Source: Seleniivibrio woodruffii (GTDB taxonomy: Bacteria > Chrysiogenota > Deferribacteres > Deferribacterales > Geovibrionaceae). Taken from it: DNA of 64,000 nucleotides. Below the pieces are notes generated by a model. It was not told the DNA's origin and searched no databases. It saw only the letters and a program-made list of their open reading frames with translations. The DNA lies in assembly GCF_004339245.1 (NCBI RefSeq), contig NZ_SMGG01000003.1:647106-711105 (forward strand), read 5' to 3'. Positions 1 to 8,452 of the stretch are shown here, piece by piece (position 1 is the first letter of the stretch; each line of letters opens with the position of its first letter). The translations under genes and the position numbers were made by a program.

Positions 1-585
1 TTAAAGGTGCTGGACACCATCTGCCGTCACAGAACAGTGGAGAAAAAATCCATTCTGTTCGTTGAAGGGCAGGAGGGCAGCACGGTATATTTCCTTGTGA
101 AAGGCAGTATAAAACTTTTCAGAACAAATGACGAAGGCAGAGAGGCCGTCGTTCATTTCGTGCGTTCCGGCGAAATATTCGCCGAGATTCTTCTTCAGCT
201 GGGGCTGAAATATCCCGTGACATCCATGACACTGGAGGAGTGCGACCTTCTGGAGATGGACGCAATGAAGCTTGAGGAGGTCATTTCAAAAGACCCCAAG
301 GTGTCCATGCGGCTCATCGGAGCACTTGCCAAACGTATAAAATATTTCGTTAATCTCATAGAGAGCCTTACTGTGAACGATGTCCGTGCGAGGCTTGTGA
401 ACTGGCTGAGAAATCAGAAAAAGAAAGAATCCGCCGTGGTCAGGCTCCCTGTGCCGAAGGGCGAGCTTGCGCTCCTGCTCGGAACCACAGCCGAAACCTT
501 TTCCAGAGTGCTTAAGAAGTTGCAGGAAGAGGGGTATATAGAGGTGCAGGGGAGAGATATCAAGATACTGAAAAATCTGGATTGA
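1..585 (+). CDS. Crp/Fnr family transcriptional regulator (5' truncated by window)
   Basis: The reading frame is open to base 1, so the N-terminus lies outside the window. The visible ~194 residues hold most of a cyclic-nucleotide-type beta-barrel sensor (GSTVYFLVKGSIKLF, GEIFAE), a long dimerisation helix, and a C-terminal winged helix with the Crp-type recognition segment LALLLGTTAETFSRVLKKL. No cysteine cluster of the Fnr kind is visible, but the extreme N-terminus is missing, so Fnr, Dnr or Crp subclass cannot be decided. The protein would be a cytoplasmic DNA-binding dimer. A Crp/Fnr-like palindrome lies in front of the hydrogenase genes at 17268-17283; a link between the two is only inference. 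Confidence 0.9.
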   Translation, partial: LKVLDTICRHRTVEKKSILFVEGQEGSTVYFLVKGSIKLFRTNDEGREAVVHFVRSGEIFAEILLQLGLKYPVTSMTLEECDLLEMDAMKLEEVISKDPKVSMRLIGALAKRIKYFVNLIESLTVNDVRARLVNWLRNQKKKESAVVRLPVPKGELALLLGTTAETFSRVLKKLQEEGYIEVQGRDIKILKNLD

Positions 586-606
586 GTTTGGTTTTTATAA
601 CGCTTC

Positions 607-722
607 GCATTACCCACATAGAATTTGCCGAGCGGCGGGTTGACTTGAGTGGGAAGACTGCCACGGGCTAAAGCCCTCGCAGTGACCTGTAGCTGTCACT
701 CTGAGCGGAGCGAAGAGTCTCA
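607..722 (+). repeat. Dispersed palindromic repeat, family A (copy 1)
   Basis: About 115 bp between the Crp/Fnr gene and csrA containing TGCCACGGGC...GCAGTGAC and GTCACTCTGAGCG...AGAGTCTCAT. The reverse complement of 13637-13752 matches nearly throughout, and shorter relatives sit at 20157, 26591, 50233, 59118 and 62682. The core signature is GTCA(C/T)TGCGA with an internal GGCAGTCTCA-like arm. No gene is seen in this gap. Confidence 0.75.
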
Positions 723-739
723 TCCTGTATTTTGTATGT

Positions 740-970
740 TTATTTGTTCTGCTGTTTGAAGAAATCCACAAGTGAGACGAGGTTCTCTTTTTTAACGGCC
801 TGAAGGTTCTCTTCCTTGATAGCCTCGTAGACCTCTTTCCGGTGAACGCTCACATCTTTGGGCGCATCTATCCCTATCTTAACGTTGCGCCCGGCGACCT
901 CGACTATGGTCACTTCGATATTGTCACCGATTATTATGCTTTCGTTTATCTTCCTTGATAATACAAGCAT
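740..970 (-). CDS. csrA: CsrA carbon storage/translational regulator
   Basis: A 76-residue CsrA. The N-terminus [22 protein letters not shown] and the motif [22 protein letters not shown] are diagnostic of the family, including the RNA-contacting LVLSRK strand and the VHREE-type element. CsrA binds GGA motifs in mRNA leaders, often repressing flagellin translation. The C-terminal tail after residue ~60 is a little longer than in the E. coli protein. It follows fliW by 14 bp with an AGGAAGG ribosome-binding site, so the protein and its antagonist FliW are co-transcribed at the end of the late flagellar unit. Confidence 0.97.
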   Translation of the reverse strand: MLVLSRKINESIIIGDNIEVTIVEVAGRNVKIGIDAPKDVSVHRKEVYEAIKEENLQAVKKENLVSLVDFFKQQNK

Positions 971-984
971 TTGCCTTCCTGTGG

Positions 985-1419
985 TTATTTATTGAAAAGG
1001 GGCGTTTTAATCTGCCATTTATCTTCTTCCAGAATCACCTGTTTTGCAAGTTTTTTCTCGGTGTTCATAACCAGCGGCGCACGAAGGTTCATCGTGGCGT
1101 TTTTGGGCTGGTCGGGAACAACAACAATGCAGAACAGTTTCAGCTTTGCGTCCTCTTCCGCTCCGAGAATCTTCATCTCACGTTTGTTGAGCTTGGGGTT
1201 ATAATCTGTAGCGAAAAGCTCAGGCTCAACAAGAATGAAGCACACATCGCTATCCTGAACAGACTGGAACCAAAGGAAAGGGTATGACTTTTCATTTGAT
1301 ATAATAATAAAGTCGTTCAGGTCGGGAAAGCCCAGCATAGGGGACGACAGAGTTACTATGTCGCTCTCATTGAAGGTTATTTCCCCGAGTTTAGCGGATA
1401 CTATTTTTTTGACTTCCAT
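985..1419 (-). CDS. fliW: FliW flagellar assembly factor (CsrA antagonist)
   Basis: FliW binds both flagellin and CsrA, coupling flagellin synthesis to secretion. Family features visible are the start [21 protein letters not shown], the [12 protein letters not shown] segment and [19 protein letters not shown] near the C-terminus. Two in-frame ATGs have ribosome-binding sites: 1455 (GAGGAGAAACAC) and 1419 (GAGGATACA). Homologues normally begin a few residues before the xGxI(T/E) strand, which favours 1419 (144 aa); the longer form would be 156 aa. It lies between flgL and csrA. Confidence 0.93.
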   Translation of the reverse strand: MEVKKIVSAKLGEITFNESDIVTLSSPMLGFPDLNDFIIISNEKSYPFLWFQSVQDSDVCFILVEPELFATDYNPKLNKREMKILGAEEDAKLKLFCIVVVPDQPKNATMNLRAPLVMNTEKKLAKQVILEEDKWQIKTPLFNK

Positions 1420-1502
1420 TGTATCCTCACATATTTTAACGGAATTTGCTCCCATGTGTTTCTCCTCTGTTCTGTCGGCGTCATATACTTAATCGGCACT
1501 TT

Positions 1503-4500
1503 TTACAGATAATCAAGCAGACTTACATTTAAAAGCAAAGAAGTTGTTTTCAATGCATACTGGTAAGCTGTCTCGGCTACCGTAAGATCCGCCGCCGCCT
1601 TTGTCTGGTCGATGGTGGTTGAGCCTGTATATTTGGCTTTCATCTCTTCCGTGGTCAGCTTCAGATTTGCGTTAAAGGTCACGGCCGATTCTGTTTTGCT
1701 GGTGTTGTTGCCCACTGTTGTAAGCGAAGTGAGCACCTGCGATTCGGCCTTCTGAAGCACGTCCAGTTCATATTCTATCCCCGAGCCTACCGCCGCAGAG
1801 AATGAATCCGTTGCGTAGAGGAAGCCGGGATCATAGTATTGGTACACACCGTCGGCCACATAATATTTTTCGCCGGCAGTGTCCATGGAGTAGCTGTTGA
1901 CCAGTTCGCCGTCTGTTCCGGTAACTTTTATCTTAACTGCATCTCCGGCCTTTGAGAAACCGAGTGTGCTGTTATAATCGCCTGAAACCGCCGTTCCCGT
2001 TACTCCGTTGAAGGAGAATCCAAGACCGTTCACTCCGACCTTTTCAGCGGAAACCACTCCGCCTATGCCTGCCGCAGCCAGTTTGGAGTTGATATTGGCA
2101 ACGAGGGCGTCATAGGTCATAAAGTTCTCTGCGTCAACCTCGATACTGACTTTTTTGTCGGTACCGTCGTTGTATGAGAAAGTGAGAGTTCTTTCGGCAG
2201 CTGTTTTCTGGCTGAGATCCATCGTAACGGTGCCGTAGCTGGCAACAGTGTCTGCACCAACCTTATGCTGAAATCCCAGTGCGGCGTTCTGGTCGCCGGA
2301 AACTATGATATCTGATGTGGGGCCTGTAAACGAAAGCACATCGCCTGACATTGCAACGCTGACTCCCGCAGGGAGCTGGGGGGATATCACGGCGATCAGG
2401 TCTGCGTTTGTGGCATAGGTTGCGTTGGGCACTGTGACCGTTGCCGTTTGCCATGCTCCTCCGTCGTAATAGTTTATGTCCAGCGTGCTGTTTGCCGTTC
2501 CCAGCTTGCTCAGGTCGAGGGTGGGCTGTGTTTCGCCGTTTCCGGGGAAAGCATCATTCATGCCCATGACATATGCTGAGAGATCGTTGTTATAATTGAC
2601 GGATATTTCGTTGGCTCCGGAACCCGTGTCGATCCTGAGTTTTCCGTCTTCGCTGTAGGCTCTGACACCAGCCTGCTGAAGGGCGGTGTCGTTGTTTATC
2701 TGATTTACGAAGTCGTCAAGTTTTGCAGATGCGGAACCTGCGGACGAGCTGTATGATCTGGTCAGTTTTCCGTCCGGAGTGTTGACCACAACCTCAAAGC
2801 CCACTGTGCCGACGTTCAGGTTGTTGAATTTTTCCGATGTCCACTCCTGCTTTTTCTGGATGTAGTATTCGGATTTAAGTCCGGAGGACTGCACCTCGAA
2901 ATTCAGCAGATCGTTGTAGTTGCCTCTGAACTCACCGTCAAGATAGGGCACTGCCGTGGAGTTGAACGTGTCTTTCCATGAGCTGGGTGCGCCGATGCCT
3001 GAGTCGGGAATGTTCATGTTCAGTGCGAAGTAGAGGTTTTCAAGGGATTTGAAAACGTTAACGTTCTCACCCTTTTCTGTAACGTTCAGGTCGCCGAAGC
3101 TCAGGTTTGAGCTTGCCTTCATCTGAACTTCGAAAGAGTTGACCATGGGAATGGCGGGTGATGAGACCATATCGCCAAGCTGTATGGACACACCGTTGCC
3201 TATGTCTATTGCGTCGCCGTTATAGGTTGATTTGGGGATGGGGTTGGCTGTGTTGTCAAAGATGACGTTGCCCAGCTTATCCTTCACCAGAACAGAGATG
3301 TCGGTTGCGTCTACGCTGACAGTGACATTCCATGTGTCGTCCTTTTTGGAGGAATAGTAGCCTGAGAATTTAACATTCTGCTCAACCTCAGGATATCCTA
3401 TACCGGAGTTGTTTTCGTTCACTCCGAAGGTCAGCTTGCTTGTTCCGCTTCTCAGGTCTTTCACCTGAAGTTTGCCGTCGACAACCGTGGCCTCAACAGC
3501 GTTTCCGTAGAGTCCTTCTATGTGCGTCAGCATGTCGCTGATACGTTTTTCGTCCGTTGTGGGATAGTTCACCCCTCTGGGTGTCGAAAACTGATACTCA
3601 TCAACTGCGCCTGTGTCCACCTTTGTGGCCAGAGATGTGCTGTTGGTGTATTCAGTGTTCATCAGCTCAAAAGAGATGTCATATTCGCCTGCCACTGCCG
3701 CATCGCTGACACTTGCGTATACGTCAAAGCCCATTCCTGCATCCATAAGAGCCTGATTCAGAGCCGTCTGGATTGAGTTCGCATCGCCTGCGGCGGGTGT
3801 GAAGCCTATCTTTTGCCCCTGAACATAGAACTCTGTGTATGCGGCTGAAACGGGAACGTCGCTGTGGGTTGTTGTAACGGGCCCCACGAAGCTGTTGTAT
3901 CCTGTTTCAAATGTGGTATCCATTCCTGTGGCTGTAACGGGTACTGTCTTAAAGCCCAGTTTGTTGTTCTGGGAACCTGTTACCGACAGTTCAACGCCCT
4001 CTCCGGTTCTGTTGGAGATGAACATTATCTTGTCGCCGTCGCTGACAGCGGTCATTTCTCCGCCTATGCCATGGTTGTCCAGGCTTCTGTTGATGTCGTA
4101 GATTATTTCTTCCACATCGGAATAGCCTTTCTGAGGCAGGGTTATGTCATAGTCCCTGTTGGCGTAGTTCACGGTTATGGTTCTTTCGGATACGGATGCC
4201 TTGGTCATGTCCAGCGTAACGTTGCCGGGGGCTGACACTCTGGCAGTACCTATCTTGTAGCCGTTGTGGTCTGTCCCTGTGAAGGAGATGGAATCCGCAA
4301 GGCTTGCGTTGGCTCCGTCTATCTGGGAGAACTTTGTTGTGTTGGTTATGGGCAGACCGTTCACCGTGTTTCTCATGGTGCCTTTAGTGGTTCTGTAGGT
4401 CTCCATGAAGGTCTCTCGGCCGCTCACGTTAATAGCAACCTCCTGATTGGAGGCAATTTTGGTAGTTATCTTTCCGTCATCGCCGACATAGGTTATCTCG

Positions 4501-5297
4501 TTGCCGGGCTTGTAGTAAAACTGCATCTTAAGGCTCTGGCCGCTGGTTATGCCCGCCGGCAGCTTTATGCCCACGCCCACGCCTGTGTTTATGACGCCTT
4601 CGCCGTTGTAGTCTGTCACCAGTGTTGTGGTGGTTATGTTTCCTGCGGTTGTGGTGTCGTCTGATGCGTTGCTGTCTATCAGAACGGACTTGCCTCTGGA
4701 ATCGGTCATGGAGATGTATGCCACCCCGTCCTGAACGTTAATGTTGGCTGTGTATGAGCCTTCGGAAAGCTCCGGCATATCGCCGTAAAGTTTTCTGGTG
4801 ATGGCCTCGGCTCCGGGATAGCTCGATACCACTGCGGATATCTGCCTGTCGCCGCTGACGAAAGGTTCTGTCTGGGTCTGATATCCGGAGAAAACGTATC
4901 TGCCGAGATATTTACTGTTTCCTATATCTTTCATAGCATTGAGGATTGAGAGAACGTCGCCCGCAAGCGCCTTCCGGCTCTCTGCGTTCTGGCTGTCGTT
5001 TCTTCCCGCAACTGCGAGTTCGTTTCTTGCTTTTGATATATAGTCATAAGCCGACTGGAGCAGATTGTCCTCGTTATCCAGCCATGTTACGGCGTTTTCT
5101 GCGTTTCTTTTGAACTGTGTGGCCTCATTGGAGATTATCTGCATGCTGTATGCGGTGACGTAGTATGTGGGATCGTCCTCGGGGTTCAGCATGTTTCTGC
5201 CTGCGGTCACTCTTTCATTGGCGTTCAGCAGGTTTGAAAGACTCTTTGCGTTACCCGAAGTGTAGGTCATATGTATCATATTTGTAGTGATTCTCAT
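1503..5297 (-). CDS. flgL: FlgL hook-filament junction protein, giant form (1264 aa)
   Basis: The first ~150 residues (MRITTNMIHM..., LNPEDDPTYYVTAY, LLQSAYDYISKARNELAVAG) and the last ~80 (AETAYQYALKTTSLLLNVSLLDYL) are the conserved coiled-coil termini of flagellin-type hook-associated protein 3. Usual FlgL is ~300-420 aa; here roughly 1000 residues are inserted between the termini. The insert carries three recognisable copies of a ~90-residue module at about 361-450, 926-1009 and 1025-1114. Each opens with (L/M)D(M/L)(T/S)K or a variant and ends in (T/S)G(S/D)(Q/Y)N..LGF, reminiscent of flagellin-IN repeats. A looser copy lies at ~830-912. The reading frame is uninterrupted and sits directly downstream of flgK. 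Confidence 0.93.
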   Translation of the reverse strand: MRITTNMIHMTYTSGNAKSLSNLLNANERVTAGRNMLNPEDDPTYYVTAYSMQIISNEATQFKRNAENAVTWLDNEDNLLQSAYDYISKARNELAVAGRNDSQNAESRKALAGDVLSILNAMKDIGNSKYLGRYVFSGYQTQTEPFVSGDRQISAVVSSYPGAEAITRKLYGDMPELSEGSYTANINVQDGVAYISMTDSRGKSVLIDSNASDDTTTAGNITTTTLVTDYNGEGVINTGVGVGIKLPAGITSGQSLKMQFYYKPGNEITYVGDDGKITTKIASNQEVAINVSGRETFMETYRTTKGTMRNTVNGLPITNTTKFSQIDGANASLADSISFTGTDHNGYKIGTARVSAPGNVTLDMTKASVSERTITVNYANRDYDITLPQKGYSDVEEIIYDINRSLDNHGIGGEMTAVSDGDKIMFISNRTGEGVELSVTGSQNNKLGFKTVPVTATGMDTTFETGYNSFVGPVTTTHSDVPVSAAYTEFYVQGQKIGFTPAAGDANSIQTALNQALMDAGMGFDVYASVSDAAVAGEYDISFELMNTEYTNSTSLATKVDTGAVDEYQFSTPRGVNYPTTDEKRISDMLTHIEGLYGNAVEATVVDGKLQVKDLRSGTSKLTFGVNENNSGIGYPEVEQNVKFSGYYSSKKDDTWNVTVSVDATDISVLVKDKLGNVIFDNTANPIPKSTYNGDAIDIGNGVSIQLGDMVSSPAIPMVNSFEVQMKASSNLSFGDLNVTEKGENVNVFKSLENLYFALNMNIPDSGIGAPSSWKDTFNSTAVPYLDGEFRGNYNDLLNFEVQSSGLKSEYYIQKKQEWTSEKFNNLNVGTVGFEVVVNTPDGKLTRSYSSSAGSASAKLDDFVNQINNDTALQQAGVRAYSEDGKLRIDTGSGANEISVNYNNDLSAYVMGMNDAFPGNGETQPTLDLSKLGTANSTLDINYYDGGAWQTATVTVPNATYATNADLIAVISPQLPAGVSVAMSGDVLSFTGPTSDIIVSGDQNAALGFQHKVGADTVASYGTVTMDLSQKTAAERTLTFSYNDGTDKKVSIEVDAENFMTYDALVANINSKLAAAGIGGVVSAEKVGVNGLGFSFNGVTGTAVSGDYNSTLGFSKAGDAVKIKVTGTDGELVNSYSMDTAGEKYYVADGVYQYYDPGFLYATDSFSAAVGSGIEYELDVLQKAESQVLTSLTTVGNNTSKTESAVTFNANLKLTTEEMKAKYTGSTTIDQTKAAADLTVAETAYQYALKTTSLLLNVSLLDYL

Positions 5298-5312
5298 GAT
5301 ATCAGCCCCTTA

Positions 5313-7067
5313 TTACCTGCCGCCTGTTCCCAGGCCGTTCACTATCTTGTCGATCATCTCATCAACAACGTTGATAAATCTTGCGCTGGCTTCATATGCC
5401 CTCTGAAAGCGTATGATCTCAGCCATTTCCTCGTCCAGAGAGACACCCTTGATGCTCTCCAGTTTTTTGGAATATTCGGTCACCAGATGCAGTTTTGTGG
5501 TCGCATATGTGTCCGCTGTGGATTTGTCGGTGGCTATCTTGCCCACGAAAAGAGCGTAGTATTCATCCAGAGTAACGTTCTGGGAAAAGACCTTTGAGCC
5601 TTTCAGATCGGCTATGGCTTTGGCGTTCTGGTTGTCGCCCACTGCGCCTGATTTGGATGTGGCCAGATAGCTTATGTTCTCTTTTATCAGCGATGAAACG
5701 CCTATGTTCGAAGCGTTTTCACCGGAGAAGAAACCGTAGGTTCCGGATGCCGTCAGGAAACCTGATGTATCCTCCGCAAAAGAGAAGGAGTATCCGGACT
5801 CGGAGTATATTTTTATTGTGTTGTTCTGGGACAGCGAGGCCTGAATGATGCCTCCGTTGGGGTTGCCGTCCGCATAGGATATCTTGCTTATGATGGAGTT
5901 CATCGTATCGACCTTGGGATCGATCTCGATGTCGAGGTTGTCGACAACCTTTCCGTCGCTGTCATAGATGGTGATACGCATTACTCCGGCTGTGACAGCA
6001 GAGGGCAGTGCGCCCGCAGGGTCGCTCAGAGGATATGATGCGTTTTTGACGCCGCTGGATGAGGTTATCTGTGTGAGTTTGTCCGAACCCTGACCCACCG
6101 AGTGCAGTTCGTTTGTTTTTACGATAAGCGTGGCTGCAAGGTCGTTCAGCGAGTCCATATAGCTCTGGACAACAGAATCTCTTATGGTCAGCTCGCCGCC
6201 TATTTTGCCGGAGCTGAAAGATTCCGTAACATCCACGCCCAGTTTGTCAACAGAGCTGGGTGTTCCCCAGAAAATTGAGAAGTCGTTGTCGGAGCCGGAT
6301 GTCTGAGCTGTGCGGAGCTGATAATATGCCCCTTCGTCCACCAGTGCGTTTCCGCCCACATAAACTGCGATCTGTCCTGATGTTCTTTCAACAACAGAAA
6401 CGTTGGTCAGTTCCGAAAGATCGTTCAGGAGTATCTCCCTCTTGTCTCTCAGGTCGTTCGCCATCTGGCCTGTGGCCTCAACCATGGCTATCTGGCTGTT
6501 AAGATAGGATATGTTCTGGGAAATGGTGTTTATCTCGCCGACGTAATCTTTAACGTTTTTGTTGGACTGCTGCTTAACCTGCTCCATAGCGGTGTAGCTG
6601 GCTCTTATCTTTTCTGCCAGCAGGTCGGCTTTTTCAACAACGGTCTGTTTCTTTATGAGTGCTTCGTCCGACTGATCGGTGGCTGTGTTTGCAAGGTCGC
6701 TCCATGCGGCAAAATATTCCGACATGGCCTCGCCCAGCCCCGAACCGTCCTCAAGCTCGTTGAAATAGATCTCGATGTTTGTCAGCGCATCCTGAGTTGT
6801 GGTGTAATACGCCAGATCCGAAGTTTCGTTACGGATGGTGTTTGCGAGAACGCTGTCGTATATCTGAACGATGTTCTCGATGGTTACGCCACGACCGAAA
6901 ACTCCGTACTGCGTTACCTGTGAGCTGGATGTCACAAGGCTTACACGCTGTCTGGAGTAGCCTTCGGTGTTTACGTTTGTGATGTTGTTACCGGCAACGT
7001 CAATCTGTGCCTGAGCTGCAAAAAGCCCAGATACGCCCGTTCCCAGTATGCCTAAGATATTTCCCAT
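5313..7067 (-). CDS. flgK: FlgK hook-associated protein 1
   Basis: FlgK forms the first ring of the hook-filament junction and is exported by the flagellar type III system. The protein begins MGNILGILGTGVSGLFAAQAQ and has the basal-body-rod signature IDVAGNNITNVNTEGYSRQRV; the C-terminus (EEMAEIIRFQRAYEASARFINVVDEMIDKIV) forms the paired D0 helix. The open frame extends upstream to 7172, but ATG 7067 is preceded by GAGAGGGAC and begins at the conserved N-terminus, giving 584 residues. It is followed by flgL after a 15 bp gap. Confidence 0.96.
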   Translation of the reverse strand: MGNILGILGTGVSGLFAAQAQIDVAGNNITNVNTEGYSRQRVSLVTSSSQVTQYGVFGRGVTIENIVQIYDSVLANTIRNETSDLAYYTTTQDALTNIEIYFNELEDGSGLGEAMSEYFAAWSDLANTATDQSDEALIKKQTVVEKADLLAEKIRASYTAMEQVKQQSNKNVKDYVGEINTISQNISYLNSQIAMVEATGQMANDLRDKREILLNDLSELTNVSVVERTSGQIAVYVGGNALVDEGAYYQLRTAQTSGSDNDFSIFWGTPSSVDKLGVDVTESFSSGKIGGELTIRDSVVQSYMDSLNDLAATLIVKTNELHSVGQGSDKLTQITSSSGVKNASYPLSDPAGALPSAVTAGVMRITIYDSDGKVVDNLDIEIDPKVDTMNSIISKISYADGNPNGGIIQASLSQNNTIKIYSESGYSFSFAEDTSGFLTASGTYGFFSGENASNIGVSSLIKENISYLATSKSGAVGDNQNAKAIADLKGSKVFSQNVTLDEYYALFVGKIATDKSTADTYATTKLHLVTEYSKKLESIKGVSLDEEMAEIIRFQRAYEASARFINVVDEMIDKIVNGLGTGGR

Positions 7068-7095
7068 GTCCCTCTCCCGCCTTTTTTTGGGCGAC

Positions 7096-7575
7096 TTAGC
7101 CTGTCTGACAGATGGTGGAAGTTTTTCCCGTGTTGAACTGTTTGCTGATGCCGTAGGTGTTTCTTCCGGCAACGCCCAGTTTCTGGAACAGTCCTTCGAT
7201 CATTGTCATGTTGGTCTTAAAGAGAATCTTCAGCGAGGTGTTCGCATCGTTCACTTTTTTGGTGAGGGACACCAGCTCGTTGCGGACTGCCATCAGCTCC
7301 GTTGAGTGTTCCCCGGCCAGTTCACGCGCGATAATCTCAACACGCAGACCCTCAAGGCCGTGCTCTTTTTCTATCTTTTTGATACAGTTGACAAAAGCCT
7401 CATTGATGAACTTTTCCTTATAGGTAAGGGTGTCCTTGGTCTTCGCCAGCTCGTTTGTGCGGGCGGAGTCCCATCTGATTGCGGCTTCTTTTTCTTCCTG
7501 AAGAACGGACAGCATCTCATTGTAGAGTTTTTTCTGAGAGTCCATTATTTCAAGCAGTGCTTTGATGTTTTCCAT
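7096..7575 (-). CDS. flgN: FlgN-type export chaperone for FlgK/FlgL
   Basis: A 159-residue, almost entirely helical protein with FlgN-like heptads (LLEIMDSQKKLYNEMLSVLQEEKEAAIRWDSARTNEL...) and a polar C-terminal tail (NTYGISKQFNTG). FlgN chaperones keep FlgK and FlgL unfolded for secretion. The identification rests on the helical pattern plus its place between flgM and flgK, where flgN normally sits. ATG 7575 has GGAGGATGAG in front and is preferred over the upstream ATG at 7602. Confidence 0.87.
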   Translation of the reverse strand: MENIKALLEIMDSQKKLYNEMLSVLQEEKEAAIRWDSARTNELAKTKDTLTYKEKFINEAFVNCIKKIEKEHGLEGLRVEIIARELAGEHSTELMAVRNELVSLTKKVNDANTSLKILFKTNMTMIEGLFQKLGVAGRNTYGISKQFNTGKTSTICQTG

Positions 7576-7643
7576 CTCATCCTCCGAATGTTTCGGCAGC
7601 AATGAGATGCAGGGAACTTAAACGGGATTATTTGCCTGAGTTT

Positions 7644-7940
7644 TTAGAAGAGATCTTCTATCGAGTTCTGAACTATCTTCTCGGCAACCTGACGTCCGGA
7701 AACATTATATGTTCCGTTTTCGATTCTGTTTTTCAGGTCGGCCACGAGATCGGTTCTGACATCGGGCGAAGATTTAACGCCGTTTTTGACACTCGAGAGG
7801 AGTCTGGCGCTGTCGGAGAAGCTGACAGAGTCTGTGCCGGACGCAGAGACGGACTCGTATGAGGAAGAAGCTGTTTTCTTTTTTGCTGTAGCCTCGTTCG
7901 CCTTGTTCAGGTCGAATCTCATTTTGTCGTCTATTCTCAT
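7644..7940 (-). CDS. flgM: FlgM anti-sigma-28 factor
   Basis: 98 residues. The disordered, Ser-rich N-terminal half and the C-terminal helical part (DSARLLSS, DVRTDLVADLKNRIENGTYNVSGRQVAEKIVQNSIEDLF) fit FlgM, which holds sigma-28 (FliA) inactive until it is exported through the completed hook-basal body. GTYNVSGRQVAEKIV is the usual FlgM signature. A strong sigma-28 promoter lies just upstream (7964-7990), so FlgM would be made under the factor it inhibits, heading flgM-flgN-flgK-flgL-fliW-csrA. Confidence 0.93.
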   Translation of the reverse strand: MRIDDKMRFDLNKANEATAKKKTASSSYESVSASGTDSVSFSDSARLLSSVKNGVKSSPDVRTDLVADLKNRIENGTYNVSGRQVAEKIVQNSIEDLF

Positions 7941-7963
7941 TTTGAGCCTCCGGTACTAGTCTC

Positions 7964-7990
7964 TAATCGGACTTCCCTCTAAAAACTTTA
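7964..7990 (-). promoter_or_regulatory. Sigma-28 (FliA) promoter of flgMNKL-fliW-csrA
   Basis: On the minus strand, TAAAGTTT (7990-7983), an 11 bp spacer, then TCCGATTA (7971-7964). The enterobacterial FliA consensus is TAAAGTTT-N11-GCCGATAA, so the -35 is perfect and the -10 matches 6 of 8. It is 24 bp upstream of the flgM start codon. Confidence 0.85.
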
Positions 7991-8056
7991 GCAGTTTTGA
8001 TCCGGTTATTCCAGTAAAAAAATCTGTTTCCCGTTTCCTGCACTCATAGTCAGGGG

Positions 8057-8452
8057 TTACTGTCTGACTGCTATATCAGAAGCAACATCCGTGCCACTTA
8101 ATTCCTGCCTTAATTTCAATATATCGCTCCCTGTCGGGGCTGTTTTTTCCTGTGCGGGGAAATTATTTCCTTTGTCGTTATCGAGATATTTGCTGAGGGA
8201 CTCAAACATCATCTTTCCGAGACCCATGCCGCCGCCCTTTACGGAAAGCTGTGCTATCTCGGAATCAAGCATTGAGGTGAAGACCTCTTCCCCCTGATTC
8301 TTTTCCACCAGTCCGCCCTCTATTTCGGACTTGCGCATTGTTTCGAACATTTTCGACACGAACAGAGCTTCAAAATCCTCACAGGCTTTTTTCAGCTTCT
8401 GTGTCTTGTCTTTGGTGTAGTTTATGGAGCTGTCGATTACTTCCGTGTTCAT
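8057..8452 (-). CDS. flgJ: FlgJ-like rod-binding protein without muramidase domain
   Basis: 131 residues matching the N-terminal rod-binding domain of FlgJ (CEDFEALFVSKMFETMRKSEIEGGL, GEEVFTSMLDSEIAQLSVKGGGMGLGKMMFESL). It caps the rod during assembly. The peptidoglycan hydrolase domain of gamma-proteobacterial FlgJ (another ~170 residues) is absent, as in many other phyla, so wall opening must come from a separate lytic enzyme. The ATG overlaps the flgI stop codon by one base. Confidence 0.92.
   Translation of the reverse strand: MNTEVIDSSINYTKDKTQKLKKACEDFEALFVSKMFETMRKSEIEGGLVEKNQGEEVFTSMLDSEIAQLSVKGGGMGLGKMMFESLSKYLDNDKGNNFPAQEKTAPTGSDILKLRQELSGTDVASDIAVRQ

Noticed and set aside
1456-1502. 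A second sigma-28 promoter in front of fliW (GCCGATTA present)
   Set aside because: The -10 is good but the octamer 11 bp upstream matches TAAAGTTT at only about half the positions.
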